This document shows, in pieces, positions 12,681-24,827 of a stretch of 64,000 nucleotides of DNA. The DNA is from Linnemannia schmuckeri (taxonomy: Eukaryota; Mortierellomycota; Mortierellomycetes; Mortierellales; Mortierellaceae). Below the pieces are notes generated by a model. The model searched no databases. It worked only from the letters and a program-made list of their open reading frames with translations, and was not told the origin of the DNA. A program made the translations under genes and the position numbers. Each line of letters begins with the position of its first letter. Positions within the stretch are counted from its first letter, which is position 1. The stretch covers positions 1,178,001-1,242,000 of the forward strand of contig JANATG010000014.1 in NCBI GenBank assembly GCA_029449235.1. The letters run 5' to 3'.

Positions 12681-13225
12681 TCTTGACGTTTTTTTTTCCT
12701 GTGCTTTTTTTATTCTTTTTCTTTTCTTTTCTTAGCTTTATGTCTCTCCTTTTTTCTCAGATCCTTCCGTTTCTCTATTCACTCGCCTACTCCCCCTTCT
12801 TAGACTAATTCTTTCTTGCTTGCTTATTTTTTGCCTTTCTTCTTCTTTTTCTTCTTCTTCTTATACTTATACTTTCTTCTTCTTCTCTTCCTCTCCTTCC
12901 TTCTTCCGCTTCGTCCTTCACCGTCATCGCCATCCATCACTCAGCCTTCAAAGGACAAGACATCCAGCCTCGCCCATTGCACCCACTTGCTCTAGACGTC
13001 TTTCAATCACTTTTGGCTCATCACCTCCCACCAAAAAAACTGAGCCAAGGCTTTTTTTTTTGTCTCCAACGCCACCATTCGTCACACTTCCCCAGGAACC
13101 GTCCAAAAGCCTGCTCCGTCATCTCTTCTCTTTTAAAAGAACCACCTTTAAACAAGGACATCAACCTCATCATCTTCATCTGACTCTGTTTTTCAAGAAA
13201 AGCACCTTTCCTTCATTCTGGAAGC
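12680..13225 (+). promoter_or_regulatory. CT-rich promoter/5' leader of the TBC gene
   Basis: The plus strand is strongly pyrimidine-rich, with runs of CTT and TTC from about 12,690 to 12,960, ending just upstream of the ATG at 13226. Long CT-rich leaders of this kind are common ahead of fungal genes. No discrete factor-binding site is claimed. Confidence 0.35.
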
Positions 13226-15949
13226 ATGGCCATGGCAACTCCTGCACCAGTCGGCCAAAACAGGAGCAACGAGTTTGTCGCAGACCCCGCGGGGCCTCCT
13301 TCCCCCTCACAACACCAACCTCAACACCAACTACCGTACCACCAGCCTGTCCCTGCAAGAAGAATCCTAAAAACAAGCAAGTCTGTCGATGGCCTCCGCC
13401 GAGCTCGATCTCATACCGCCGATCCTACGACCCAGAGTCTCCGGAGGGACTTTGAGGGTCTGTATATGAACTCACCAAGTCTCACCCAAACTCAGCTCGA
13501 CGCTTACGGAGGCACCAACTCGTCGGATAACTATAACAGCAACAACAACGGACACTACCAACCCCAGGGACTCTCCCCCTCTAAGTCGTTGCACCGTAAC
13601 GGAAGCAGTCAGAACGGCAAAGTCTTTGATCCACGTGGAGACAGCCGATTCGGGAGCCACTCACAGAACCAACAACAACAGGACCAACAAGGGCTAGCAC
13701 CCAGTCAGCCTGGATCAACCCAGTCGCCCTATCAGAACCTTCATGTCCAGGCGAGCCAGATTGCCTCCAGATCGACACCCAAGCTAACGCTCTTCACTCA
13801 GCCTGTCTCACAAAGTCATTATACCAACGAGTCCAAGGAGACTCGATCCTTCAATGGACTTCCCGGACAACTAGACCCCAAACCAAAACCAAAATCGTCC
13901 AGACTCAAGCCCATCGTTGCTGTTGAAAAGGCAGACGATGAACATGTGGAACGGTACGTTTACTGCTTTGCGGTTGTGTCATTTTTTCAATCAATCCAAT
14001 ACCGGACCAACAATGAACTCCATTCCAACAAAATCTAGAAGTATCCTTTTATTACTACTTTCTCCATTACTCTTACTATTGCTTTAATTGCTCTCTAACA
14101 CAACTTGATTCGTTCTCTGTCTGGACTATAGTGATCAATATGGATTCAAGAAGGAGTCTCAATGGCTCTCACAGCACGACTTTGTCATCTTTGAGACCTA
14201 CTATATACCCATCATGGAGCGACGTCGACAAAAGTGGGCCATCTTCATGAACGACTCTGCTGGCGAACTCCCTCCTCGATCAGCAAAACGTAGGCGATGG
14301 AATTTTCTGCTTATTTCTACTTTTCAGGATTACTCAGCGCTGCTGTCAATGCGTTACAGGCTAACCCTGACAACGACCTTTTTCTCGTTTTTTTCTCACA
14401 CACATAGTCAAGAGATACATTCGCAAGGGCATTCCACCAGCGTTACGAGGCGAAGTAAGGAGACTGCTAACTTTTGATTTTACCGAACGGGACTCTGGCT
14501 CCATGGAAAGGAAGAGGAAGATTGTCAGGATGGGAGAGAGAGGGTCATATGAGCGATCCTAAACTTTATTTCGCCAACCATTGGACCACCTATTAGCACA
14601 TAACGAGAGCCATATTTCCTCATTATCCTCATTAATGAGCAACATTTTGTTTTCTTGTTTCCTTCAACTCTCTTCTAGGCCTGGTTCCATTACAGCGGCG
14701 CAGAGGATAAGTGCAAGGCGAACCCAGGATTGTTCAAGCGACTTGTGGCGCAGGCTAAAACCAAGGGCGCCACAAATGAGCACGCAGAAGTGATCGAACG
14801 AGGTATGGATTGATTTGTTTACCTTTGTCTCCTTTTTTGATCGGACGGTCGAAAGGCGCAAAAGTGAATGTCATGTCACACAAGAGATCTGACCCATTTT
14901 ACTGCGTTTCTTGTCACCACGACCTTGTCAAATAGACCTTCACAGAACGTTTCCAGAAAACATCAATTTTAAATCGCAGATCACGAAACAGCAGGACGGC
15001 GGGACCTCACTTTCAACAGAGAACGTGGCAGCGATCCAATCTCTACGACGGGTGCTTTTGGCGTTCAGTTTGCACTGTCCTACGATCGGATACTGTCAAT
15101 CGCTCAACTATATTGCAGGAATGCTGCTTTTGTTCATGAACGAGGAGCAGTCGTTCTGGACGCTGTCGGTGATTATCCAGAACTTTTTACCAGAGGGCAT
15201 GTACGACGTGACGATGGAGGGCGCCAACATTGACCAAGCGGTGTTGATGACTTTGGTCATGGAGCGGTTGCCGACTATCTGGGCTAAGTTTAGTAATGGC
15301 GCGACGTCGGTCGAGATGGATGAGGGACCGGGCTTGCCTACCGTGACCTTAGTGACGAGTCATTGGTTTTTGACACTCTTCATCAACATCTTACCCGTCG
15401 AGGTACGTTCCTCACTTTTTTTTTTGGAATGTCATTCTATTGTTAGCTTGGGACTCGCGCCACGTTAAGAATTCACGACTAATCATTGCTTATGTATGTC
15501 ATGATAATAGTCGATTCTGCGAGTGTGGGATTGCTTCTTTTACGAGGGACGCAAGATCTTGTTTAGGGTGGCATTGACGATCCTGCGTATGCACGAGTCT
15601 GAAATCTCCAAGATTGATGATCCCCTGGAAGTGTTCCAAGTCGTTCAGGTACATATGTCATCTTTTATTGTAAATCAGTACATGAGACACCTTTCATCCA
15701 CCCACACCCTTCAACAATGTCATTAACGCGTCCCATTATTGCTTTGTAAATGCCCTATTATAGAATATACCGAAGAGATTGATTGACTGCCACAAATTGA
15801 TGGAGGCGTGCTTCAAACGAATGGGATCGTTCGATTTGACAACCAAGGATATCGATCGGCGGTATGATACTTTCCGCGCCAAGAGGAAAAGTGCCCGTGC
15901 TGTTGCTCAAGCCTCCCGCACCGCTGCCCATCGCGATCCTAAGAAATAA
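13226..15949 (+). CDS. TBC-domain Rab GTPase-activating protein
   Basis: The product accelerates GTP hydrolysis by a Rab GTPase and so shuts off a membrane-trafficking step. Seven exons (13226-13953, 14132-14289, 14408-14454, 14679-14802, 14936-15402, 15511-15648, 15764-15949) join at GT-AG sites with consistent phase to give 615 residues. Residues 1-240 are a Gln/Ser/Pro-rich disordered region. The TBC domain begins near residue 300 (RKGIPPALRGEAW). It has the arginine-finger motif IERDLHR (Arg356) and the glutamine-finger motif YCQ (Gln407), so both catalytic residues are present. The order and spacing resemble the GRTP1/Msb-type TBC proteins, but the Rab target cannot be read from sequence. 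The protein ends in a basic tail rich in Arg, Lys and Ala. It lies tail-to-tail with the membrane-protein gene at 16144, 194 bp away. Confidence 0.93.
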
Positions 15950-16143
15950 AAATTGCTTGGCTTCCTCATCTGAATTTCACTTTTGCTCAGAATTTTCTCT
16001 AAAGGATGCTATCGATTCCGAACAACAGCCACCAAATCAATGTGTGTTTTTTTGAATAAGATTGATATGTGTGGTGGCTATGTATGCGCGAAAATTTTAA
16101 TTAATATGAAAATATATAATTTTGGGTATGGTGGTCGACATGA

Positions 16144-19100
16144 TTAATGGGCAGAAGAATCGGTAGGACTGTTGAGGACTTCAGTCAATTGAAGATCCGC
16201 CGCCGATAAACTAGGTCGATCAACATGTGTCAAAATCGTCAATCCCGCCGCTGCTGCTGTTCCCGAAGCACGAGTCGACGATGGCGATAACGACGACGAC
16301 GACGGTGGGGCGGGCGCGATGTGGACTACTGGTCCGTGGCCGTTACTGTTGCCTGCGGACCGGCCGGACCGGCTTGGTGGAGGTGGGCTCTTGGGACCAA
16401 CTGAGTTCAGGTTTTTAGCTGTAGGAGTTGGAGTTGGGATGGTGGAGGCGGTGGAGGCGCCCCCGGAGGAGGAGGATGACGAGGATGAGAAAGTCGTACT
16501 GCTTGAACCCACGCCGACGCCGGATCCTCCGTTCAGTACATATTCTGAGTTTCCTTTGTGGGTAGGTTCGCGATTCAGTTGTGTTGACGACCGTTTTGCG
16601 TACTGATGATGGTTAGGGTATTCTGGGTGTGACGCACCACCGTATCCGTATAGAGAGCCGGACCTGGGCGAGATTGGGCGCTGCCCGTCTTGGAAATAGT
16701 CTTGCCCGCCATAAAGCTGCTGTTGGGGGCGCCCTCCCTGCTGGTACGGATGCCCACCACCCGGACTTGTCACACTTCCACCTAAACCAGGTCCCATAGA
16801 ACTAGGCATCATGGACCGCCTGCGGGTAGTGATCGAGGGTGGGATGGCCAGACAGCTACTTCCGTCATACGACGTACGATGCTGTAGGTGTTGTTGGTCG
16901 TGGAGGTTGCCAGTGCTGGAACTCATTGGGGGTGGAGATCGGGATCTGTCAGGTCCAGCGGCACCATAGGAAGAAGTGAAGGAAGCGTTTTTCTGGAGCA
17001 TGGACATGGAGTGTGGGCGTCTTGGTTGGTGGTGCTGGTGGTGGTGTTCGCGAGTTGTGTCTGCGAGAGGCAAGGATGTTTTTGGGGCTACGCTGCTGAC
17101 GCCAGCATCTTCAGGACGTAGCTGAGGATACGCGCCAGGAGAGAGACTCGATTGACGACTCAAATTCGCACTCGAGGGTAGACCACTACTATAATAGTAA
17201 GGGTGATGGGGATGATGATGCGAAGGCAGGAGCTGTTCGCTGCTGTTGGCTACACTACTGCCTCCCCCAGAGGAGGGATAAATGAGCTGCCGGGAGGGGT
17301 AGTGAAGATCGTCATAAAGGGTCGTACGGAATTCTGGCGAGGATTCCAAGGGTCCTGCGACATAGTCTCCACTACCGATCACAATACTGCCAGACGTATT
17401 CGTTCGTCTTAATCCCTCACCTGCAGGATCGCCTACGTGTCCACCTCCACCGTCCCAATACCCAGCAGCCAACGCCGAATGCGGTCTTGCAGGCGCTAGA
17501 GTAGGACTAACGACTCGACTTCCAGGATGTTGGCTCTGTTGGAGATGGTGATGGTTATGATGATAAAGCCCTCCGAGGCTAAGGGTACTCGATCTCCGAG
17601 ACAACAAAGCATGCTCCGTCATGGCCTGAAGAGAATGACTCATATCTAAATCCGAGATCCGTCGTTGCTGTTCCTGCATTTCCGCTAACGCTGCCACCAT
17701 CGGGTCGCCTCCACCTTTGCCAACAGTGCCGATGATACTCCCACCGCCGAGACTAATACTACTCGCCCGACGCCCTATCGTCGACTTTCTCTTACTCCCA
17801 CCACCAATCCCGGAATTTCCTGCCCCCGCTGCTGCTGAAGAGTCCAAAGGCCCACCAGTGTTCTTACTACCTCCAAAACCGCCAAACAAATGCATCCTTC
17901 TCTTCGCAGAGCGTCTCCGGAAGAGACAGTAGACGACTAATCCCATTCCGGCCAGGACCACAAACACGACGATCAACGAAACAGTCAGCATGATTTGATT
18001 GCTGGCTTCGTTATTGTTGCCATCAATGGTGTCATAGGGAGTTTCTGAAGGCTGGGAGTCGTCAGTGTGGTGGTTTGTGGGGGAAGGGTAGTGGTCCGTT
18101 GAAGAGGTTGAGTGGGCGGTTGAAGTTGTTGTGGTGGATGTGAGTGTGGATTGAGGAGGACCAAAGGTGGAGGCTGGTGGGGAGACGGGGACAACAGGAC
18201 TAGGTGTGTGAGGGAAGGACTGTGATGAGGAAGGAGCGAGTGAGGGTACGGGTGAAGGTGGTGGAGGGGCAGCATCGGGAATGAGTTGAGATGGAGATGG
18301 AGGGTCGTTGGTTTTGGCCGGTGCATTCTGAGCAGGTAAGAGGTCGGAAATAGTAGGAGCAGATGCAGGTAAAGGAGGAGGGGGAGCGGCTGCTGCTTTC
18401 TGTTCTGCTGGCGCTGATGGTGGAGGATCTTGTGGTTCGGGTGCTGGTGCTGGGGCAGGAGCAGGGGCGGGGATTGCAGAAGTATGTCGAGTCGTCATGG
18501 CGAGGAACAAGAGTCTCAAAATATAGGTGAGCGAGAAAAGAGTGGTATGCGAGTGCTGTTGGTTATGGCACTGTGTTTGCTGCTGCCGCCTGCTCGTATC
18601 CGCGCTTTTAGTTCTTGCAGCCGCTGCTTCCGCCACTACTGCAAGGTAAAAAGATGTTGATGCCATGCAATAATCTGCAAATGCTCTCTGTGTTAGTGCC
18701 GGTGCTGTCGCTGGTGTTGGTGCTGGTGCTGGTGCTGGAGCTCTCGATGTGACAACAGCAACTCCTGCGTCCTTCTTGATGATAGTTTGTTTCAATGTTA
18801 CTGGTGCTGATGGGGTACTAGAAAAGTTGGAATCCAGAGAAGACGAAGGCGGATTTTCTTGATCTCCTTGAGTGTGGTTATGACGGTGATGGTGTTGCGC
18901 TGTTGTTATTGGGTTCCTGGATTGTGTTGATGATAATGCTGTTTTTGTGAGAGCCGGGAAGCAAAAGAAGGAGGCGGAGGAAGAAAGCAGGGGACGTGTG
19001 GAAGAGATGGAATATGATGGTGAGCAATGGAGAAAACGGGTACCAGGACCGAAGACTGACGACAATATGGAAGCAGAGGCGGTGATGGACAAAGGAGCAG

Positions 19101-19332
19101 ATGTGAAGTAGGAGGCTGAGGAGGAATGAGGCAAGGAAGGGGTTGTTGATGATAGTGATAGTGAGAAAGATGGAGATGTACCGGAGGATTTGCAGGACTT
19201 CTTCATTTCTGGAACGAGCCATGCCGTCTGTTGTTTTTGTTGGTGCAACCTCGACTTTAACCAGAATTCTGGCTTTTTATTCTGACTATTTTGCCGTGTT
19301 GAGGCTGTCGATAGTTGCCCTTGACGTGCCAT
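16144..19332 (-). CDS. Single-pass membrane protein with Pro/Ser/Thr-rich ectodomain, function unknown
   Basis: The open frame is 1,062 codons. A single strong membrane segment (IMLTVSLIVVFVVLAGMGL, about residues 447-470) is followed at once by RRRSAKRR, so the C-terminal half of about 590 residues should be cytoplasmic. That half is rich in Ser, Gly, His and Pro, with scattered RRXS sites. Residues from about 280 to 430 are a Pro/Ala/Thr/Ser-rich stalk of the kind seen in fungal surface sensors. The true start is uncertain. The first 260 residues look like translated leader, and a signal-like stretch (LFSLTYILRLLFLA) lies just before the Met at plus position 18498. A start there, or an unrecognised 5' intron, is possible. 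No catalytic domain is visible. Analogy to cell-wall stress sensors is only architectural. Confidence 0.7.
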   Translation of the reverse strand: MARQGQLSTASTRQNSQNKKPEFWLKSRLHQQKQQTAWLVPEMKKSCKSSGTSPSFSLSLSSTTPSLPHSSSASYFTSAPLSITASASILSSVFGPGTRFLHCSPSYSISSTRPLLSSSASFFCFPALTKTALSSTQSRNPITTAQHHHRHNHTQGDQENPPSSSLDSNFSSTPSAPVTLKQTIIKKDAGVAVVTSRAPAPAPAPTPATAPALTQRAFADYCMASTSFYLAVVAEAAAARTKSADTSRRQQQTQCHNQQHSHTTLFSLTYILRLLFLAMTTRHTSAIPAPAPAPAPAPEPQDPPPSAPAEQKAAAAPPPPLPASAPTISDLLPAQNAPAKTNDPPSPSQLIPDAAPPPPSPVPSLAPSSSQSFPHTPSPVVPVSPPASTFGPPQSTLTSTTTTSTAHSTSSTDHYPSPTNHHTDDSQPSETPYDTIDGNNNEASNQIMLTVSLIVVFVVLAGMGLVVYCLFRRRSAKRRMHLFGGFGGSKNTGGPLDSSAAAGAGNSGIGGGSKRKSTIGRRASSISLGGGSIIGTVGKGGGDPMVAALAEMQEQQRRISDLDMSHSLQAMTEHALLSRRSSTLSLGGLYHHNHHHLQQSQHPGSRVVSPTLAPARPHSALAAGYWDGGGGHVGDPAGEGLRRTNTSGSIVIGSGDYVAGPLESSPEFRTTLYDDLHYPSRQLIYPSSGGGSSVANSSEQLLPSHHHPHHPYYYSSGLPSSANLSRQSSLSPGAYPQLRPEDAGVSSVAPKTSLPLADTTREHHHQHHQPRRPHSMSMLQKNASFTSSYGAAGPDRSRSPPPMSSSTGNLHDQQHLQHRTSYDGSSCLAIPPSITTRRRSMMPSSMGPGLGGSVTSPGGGHPYQQGGRPQQQLYGGQDYFQDGQRPISPRSGSLYGYGGASHPEYPNHHQYAKRSSTQLNREPTHKGNSEYVLNGGSGVGVGSSSTTFSSSSSSSSGGASTASTIPTPTPTAKNLNSVGPKSPPPPSRSGRSAGNSNGHGPVVHIAPAPPSSSSLSPSSTRASGTAAAAGLTILTHVDRPSLSAADLQLTEVLNSPTDSSAH

Positions 19333-22300
19333 CGTTAGTATTAGTTTGTGCGACGGTAAAAAGATCTATAGAGGTATTGAAGGTTCCGTAGATAGAAGGT
19401 GGTGTGTGCGCAAAGAGAAGGAAGCGAGGGACGATGAAATTGGAGGGCCGTTACGGGTGATAAAATTAAGGCGATAGGAGATGATTAGGTTAATGATGAA
19501 TGGAAAGAATGAGATAGAAGAGAAGGCTTTTTAGGGTGGCGAGTAGGAGTAGTAACCAGTCGCTGTATGCCACCGGATGAACAACTCACGCTTGGGAGAG
19601 TGTGTATTAATTGCTTACAATTGACGGAAAGAAAGGGAAGGAAGGGGAACAAGGAACAAATTAAACACAGTTCGAGAGAGAATAAAAATGGCTTTGTGTC
19701 GAGGTTATGCCAAGGCACAAAAACAAAGGGAAGTGAAAGGGAAAAAAGTGATGAGGCAAGAAGAAGAAGGAAGGGAAAGGAAACGAAAAAGGAGGAGTGA
19801 TGAAAATGAGGATGGAACAAAAGAGGCGAGCGAGGGAGTGTAAGTGGAGTAAGAGCATTCAGATCATTCGTTGTTCATTTCAATGGACAACAAAAAGGAA
19901 GAAAAACGAAGAACGATGGAGAAGTGAAAAAAGGAGGTTGAAGAGGGACAATTGCATTTATATATGAGCGAGAGCACCACTCTGGTCTTTGTACTATTGC
20001 TGCCATGATTGAATGAATGTATACGGCACTACGACACACGTTCGAACCTGAAAACAGGCTGTGGCCCAATCCGTCGGCGCACACCTTCTAAAGACCTTCA
20101 ACGACAGGTCGATACTCTTCACTTATACATCATACAGAAAACACACCGTAACAACACTCAAGAACAGTGCACACATATACCCTTACCCTTCCCCTCTCTT
20201 TTCCTCTCAGTTCCCTTACCTTTTTACAAAAGCATGCTAGCCTATTTCTTTAAGGCAATCCCCTCCCTTACTCTTCTCTTTTCCCCCCTCCTCAACCTTC
20301 CTATCCTTATCCTTTCCTCCCATCTTTCTTTCCCCCTTTGCCATGTCATTAATTCCTTTCACACTCACCAACTCTTATCGTTCTTTAGGCCGCATCTGGT
20401 TTATCCCTTCAAACCCCCTTCCAAATTCACCCCTCGGCATTAGCAAGTTGACATCTTATTTTTGTTTGTTTGTGTGTGGAAGGAATATTATTAATAACTT
20501 TCTTGTCGCACAGTGATCTCGATCGTGCTTCTTTGTATATGTCAATGCGTTACCCAACTTGTCAACCCACATTGTATGTGTATATGGCCCGATAATGTTT
20601 CGTCCCCAAGGGGTGGGATAAAATTCAAAGTAAAGGGAGTCGAGCACGTTATTTTCTTATGGCGGATGGTTCAAATATGATCTTTTCTTTTTTCTTTGGT
20701 TGTTGTTTCGATCTCTCCTTTGCCTCGCCTCGCCCCGTCTCCTGCCTCTCAATTCCTTGCCTCTTGCCTCGTTTTGTCGAATTTTGTTAGTTTTTTTTTT
20801 CACGGAGTCAGCGTGGTTGTCCACCAGAACAGATGGATAGTATCCCCCGGTTGAATTCCTTCATAAATATAATAAGAAAAGGAGTCAAAAAGAAAAGGAT
20901 GGAGAAAAACGAGAAGGGGACAAGAGGGGTGCAGACACAAAACGAAGGCACACAGTCTGAGGATCATCCAAAAATTGGCAAAATAGGTAAACAAAGATGT
21001 CGTCTTTCCTTTCTTTCTCTGTTCTTTGTTCCTTTTTTCTCTTGCCTCTCAGTCTCAAGTTATGTGTACTCGACGCAAATCGGATAAAAATATCGCGCAG
21101 AAAAAGTGGTAAAAAAAAAAGGGAAAAGGAAGGCAGCGTTCTCGGTAATGGATGACAAACGACGCGTGAAAAACAAATAACGCGTCAAATTGATCAATCA
21201 AGAGAAAGTAGTCCAATAATCTCTCTCAACATGGACTAGACCCAAGTAATCCAGAGCTTTTTTTTCCGCAGCTCACCAGTACTACAATGGTGCGAGCGCA
21301 AAGTGCACGAGGAGAAGGATGGGGGAGGCGAGACTCCAGTCCCCAATACGACATTAACCTCGCCTCGGACAGTTTTGAGAGCAATTCAATTCCTACAAAA
21401 GAGGAGAGAGGGGCTGGATCAATTGAACAAGAAGGAGGAGCGAATGTCTGATATAGGAAGCTAAGCTTTGAGGATGAAGAGCGAATAAAAAAGGTGACAC
21501 GGAAAATAACGAAAAAAGTCAACGTTGACCACATCCAACCCTGTCTCCCAGGGAGTGAGCGAAGAAGAAGGAGAAAGTTCTGTTTTTAGCCATACCGTTG
21601 GTTAGTGCTTGGACTCTTCGTACCCTATGTCATATATACTAGAAGACATGACCACAACTGTGCATGCAACATTGTATTGTCTGTTGCTCCTTGGCATGAT
21701 CTGCTTCCTTTTTGTATTGTTGCGCGTACATAAGCATGGACGGGTAAAAATAAAACACAGCAAGGTGTGTCACAATGCACCGGGTGCATGGTGAAGATAA
21801 GGTCAAGGAGGAAGATGTGTATGGTGGAATAGACGAAGGAAGAAGAGGGGAGGAGTAGAAGCAGAGGTGGACTGGTAGAAAATAAACAATTACAGGGGTG
21901 GTGAAGGTGTAGATAGGGGAGTTGTAACAACCTCTTCGACTCCGAGGAATTGTAAACAAAAGATCCCTCTTGCTATTGGATACCAATGACGCGTCGACAT
22001 ATGCGGACTGTATTTGTTATTGATGGTTGCTGTTGTGCCAAGACATAGGTTCTCTTCTCGCTCATCGGTCGCATTTACCAAAAGGAAATCCACAAGCACA
22101 CAGGAAAACAAGACACAGGCACAAAAACGACCAAATGTAGGACCAGCCCTAGAACAAAACTTACCCAAAATTAACTATGAAAAGGATATTTGACTCTCCC
22201 TAGGTAACTTAGAGCGTGGACATAGAAATAACAGGGGTAATTGAAGAAAAAAAGGAGCTAGGCCCAATCTGGATCAAGTGAGAAGGGCGAAAGGTGCGAG

Positions 22301-23512
22301 AGGGAAGACAAGGAAGGAAGGAAGGGAAGGGGGGGTGGATGGAAGAGATGTGGTATGAAGATATTGTTTTCTTCGCTGCTAGGGTTAAAAAAGAGGGTTG
22401 GTGTGAAGTAGCTGATCCCTGTCAAGGAAAAGAGTCAAGGCAGGGATGGGATAGGGGAGAACAATTGTCAAGAATGGTGGCAGTGACAGAGTCAGTGCGG
22501 GATGAAAGTAGATGGTTGTTTTTTTACACTTTTACCGATAATACGAAAAAGTCGTATGTTGTTGTTAATTGCTTGTTTTCCCGTCCTTTACTGCTTGTGG
22601 TCAATGAGAGATGCGTCGAGGTCGAAGAAGGTATGAGGGAAGAAAGGAGAAGAAAAGGCAAGATCTGCAAATGGAAAGAGAAATGAGGTGGTAAAGAGAT
22701 GAGAAGGGCACGTTCAAAATGAAGAGAGGAAGGGATGATGTGATGTAGGAAGAAACAAAAAAAAGGCAAAGTAGAAGGAACAAAGAAATGAACGAAAGAA
22801 AAGAAGAGGGCACAGGAACAATCGGACTTCCATTCACACATTCCATTCGTATGTCTTTGTTCGGGTAAAATAACGAGCGCGCAGTTTGTCGCCAGTACTT
22901 TGAATGAAAAGAATGAAAAGACAAGGGTCAACTGTGGAGTCCCACAACTCACACTCTTTTTTGCGTTATTTTCACTCGATTTAACCCTCACGAAATGAAC
23001 GATGGATATGGCACTATATTGGCTTTGTCCACTAGTAGCGCAGAAATGAACGCGAGCTCAAACACTTACATGATCTCTTGCTAGTAAGCCAGTCTACTAA
23101 AAAACAAGGATATCAAGAAGGATGTTTCATGTCTGGTGTAGTTGTGTGAGTGAAAAAACAAGTGCACTTTGAAGAACAAGAAAAAACGAGGAGGTTGAAG
23201 GATAAGGGGAAGAGGGGTCAGGTTGAAAAATTCGCTGTAGCAAGATGAATGGGCCGGGAAGAAAGCCAAGCACGAAAGAGTGAGTGGATGAACTTATAAG
23301 TAATGAGCATGAGAGGGAGGAAAGGAGAGAATGACGGAAAGGAGACAGAGGTTTGAGCCTAGGAACTTTTCATTTGACGTGTCCAGGATTGGATACGCGA
23401 AGAAAAAGCGACGCTTGAGGGCAAGGAAGGGAGAATAGTATTTGTTGAGAGGAAGGGTTGTTATTGGTGAAAATGACGCCTAATGATGCGTTTCATGAGT
23501 GTCTACTTACTG

Positions 23513-23545
<33 letters not shown>

Positions 23546-23690
23546 AGATGTATTTTGTAAGCAAGCAACAATAATCCCAGGCCTTTGTAATGCTTCGATT
23601 GGGTGTAACGCATCCCATCCACGTTCATCGTACTGACTCTATGGGGTAAAAAAACAAGGCTCAAAAATTAAGACCCATGGTCCTCGAATT
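19333..23690. other. 4.3-kb gene-poor region with strand-biased purine content
   Basis: I found no credible gene. From about 19,400 to 20,000 and from 21,850 to 23,500 the plus strand is strikingly purine-rich (GGA/GAA runs). From 20,150 to 20,430 it is pyrimidine-rich. The part next to 19332 is likely the promoter and leader of the membrane-protein gene. A 29-base A tract at 23513-23541 closes the region. Confidence 0.5.
23513..23541. repeat. 29-base A tract
   Basis: An uninterrupted homopolymer at the end of a purine-rich stretch. It could be a poly-A mark of a retroposed copy, but no target duplication or upstream gene copy was recognised. Confidence 0.85.
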
Positions 23691-23873
23691 CCTTTTTATT
23701 TCACTCCACACTGTCCATAAACACCCAATAGCCCGTCCTTGTTTGCACAATAAGGCACGCATGAATCCCTGCATAGCCAAGTGTCCTGTTCCCACTACAT
23801 TTCTGCAGTTCTTGCTTTAATTTCCTTTATCCTTCCTGCACACTTCCGGTTTCGACGGCCGCTGAGCAACAAC

Positions 23874-24158
23874 ATGCGGATCATCACCAACAACCGTGAT
23901 GCAACCACCATCCCCACCACCGACAACCCTTTCAGAGATGGGCTATGTTCCTCACTCATCCTCAAGTCGAATGTCTACATTCATTCAGAACCGACAGAAC
24001 CACCTACACTTTACCTCCATAATGCGTCCCCGGCTGTCGTGAGCGACATTCTAGTTCGACGACTTCGTCTCGATTGGACGTCTCTTTTTCAAATTGAGAC
24101 TGGGCTGCTCCGAAGTTTCATGAAAGCCTGGTGTTTTCGGCTCTGGCGACCTAGGTAA
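23874..24158 (+). CDS. Small hypothetical ORF, possibly one exon of a gene
   Basis: An ATG-initiated frame of about 94 codons with balanced composition (MRIITNNRDATT at the start, AVVSDILVRRLRLDW near the middle). A GTAAGG that could act as a splice donor lies at its end (about 24,155). I recognise no domain and cannot connect a second exon. It may be chance. Confidence 0.2.
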   Translation: MRIITNNRDATTIPTTDNPFRDGLCSSLILKSNVYIHSEPTEPPTLYLHNASPAVVSDILVRRLRLDWTSLFQIETGLLRSFMKAWCFRLWRPR

Positions 24159-24159
24159 G

Positions 24160-24827
24160 GCAATATATCATCCACTTAAGTTCAAAGTACCATGGATTTT
24201 TATCGACTTTATTCGGTGCAAACACAATTTTTTTTTTGTTGTCAACCAATATAAGTAAAACGGTTCAAATAAAAAGTAGTGGGCGCAAGCAAACGAAAGC
24301 GAAACCGCCGTTGCAGTTAAAATCGATGTTCCTGGTTGTACGTGAAGACAGCAAAATAATGACTACAAGACTCCAACGAATATCGCCTACCAACAATTGA
24401 TATCCAATAACGGAGTTTCTGGAAGAAGAGGCACAAGTGACAGCACCATCATCGGTGAGAGCAGTTAGTTTAATCGGCCTGGAGCCTTGTCGGGTCGCAA
24501 AATGGACGAAAAGGGATAGACAATGAAATAAAAATGGAAATAGATTAGTTCAAGGTTGGGATATAGCTAGCTTGGACTTTGTCCGTGTCCTTTTTTAAAT
24601 CCGGCGACGTCTTTTGGCATCGAAAAATCTGGCACCACACTAAATCAATACGTATCGAGGATTCTTGGACAAGCTAAAAAGAATGTGTAGCAGAGCCGCT
24701 CAGACAACAACAGCAACCAACAAAAACAGGATTGAGAAGATAGTCTGTCAATAAAAAATAACCTGTCCAAAACCTCTTAAATTGTTGATAGTTATAATAT
24801 ATAAATGGTGCTTGGCTGCTACTGGTA
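24160..24827. other. Intergenic stretch with no visible gene
   Basis: No recognisable coding sequence. It lies downstream of the decayed NACHT gene. If that gene once continued into repeat domains, they have left no readable trace here. Confidence 0.45.

Noticed and set aside
12820..13455. Open frame reading through the CT-rich leader into the TBC gene in another frame
   Set aside because: Homopolymer-like Ser/Phe translation of a pyrimidine tract; the TBC frame begins at 13226 with consistent splicing.
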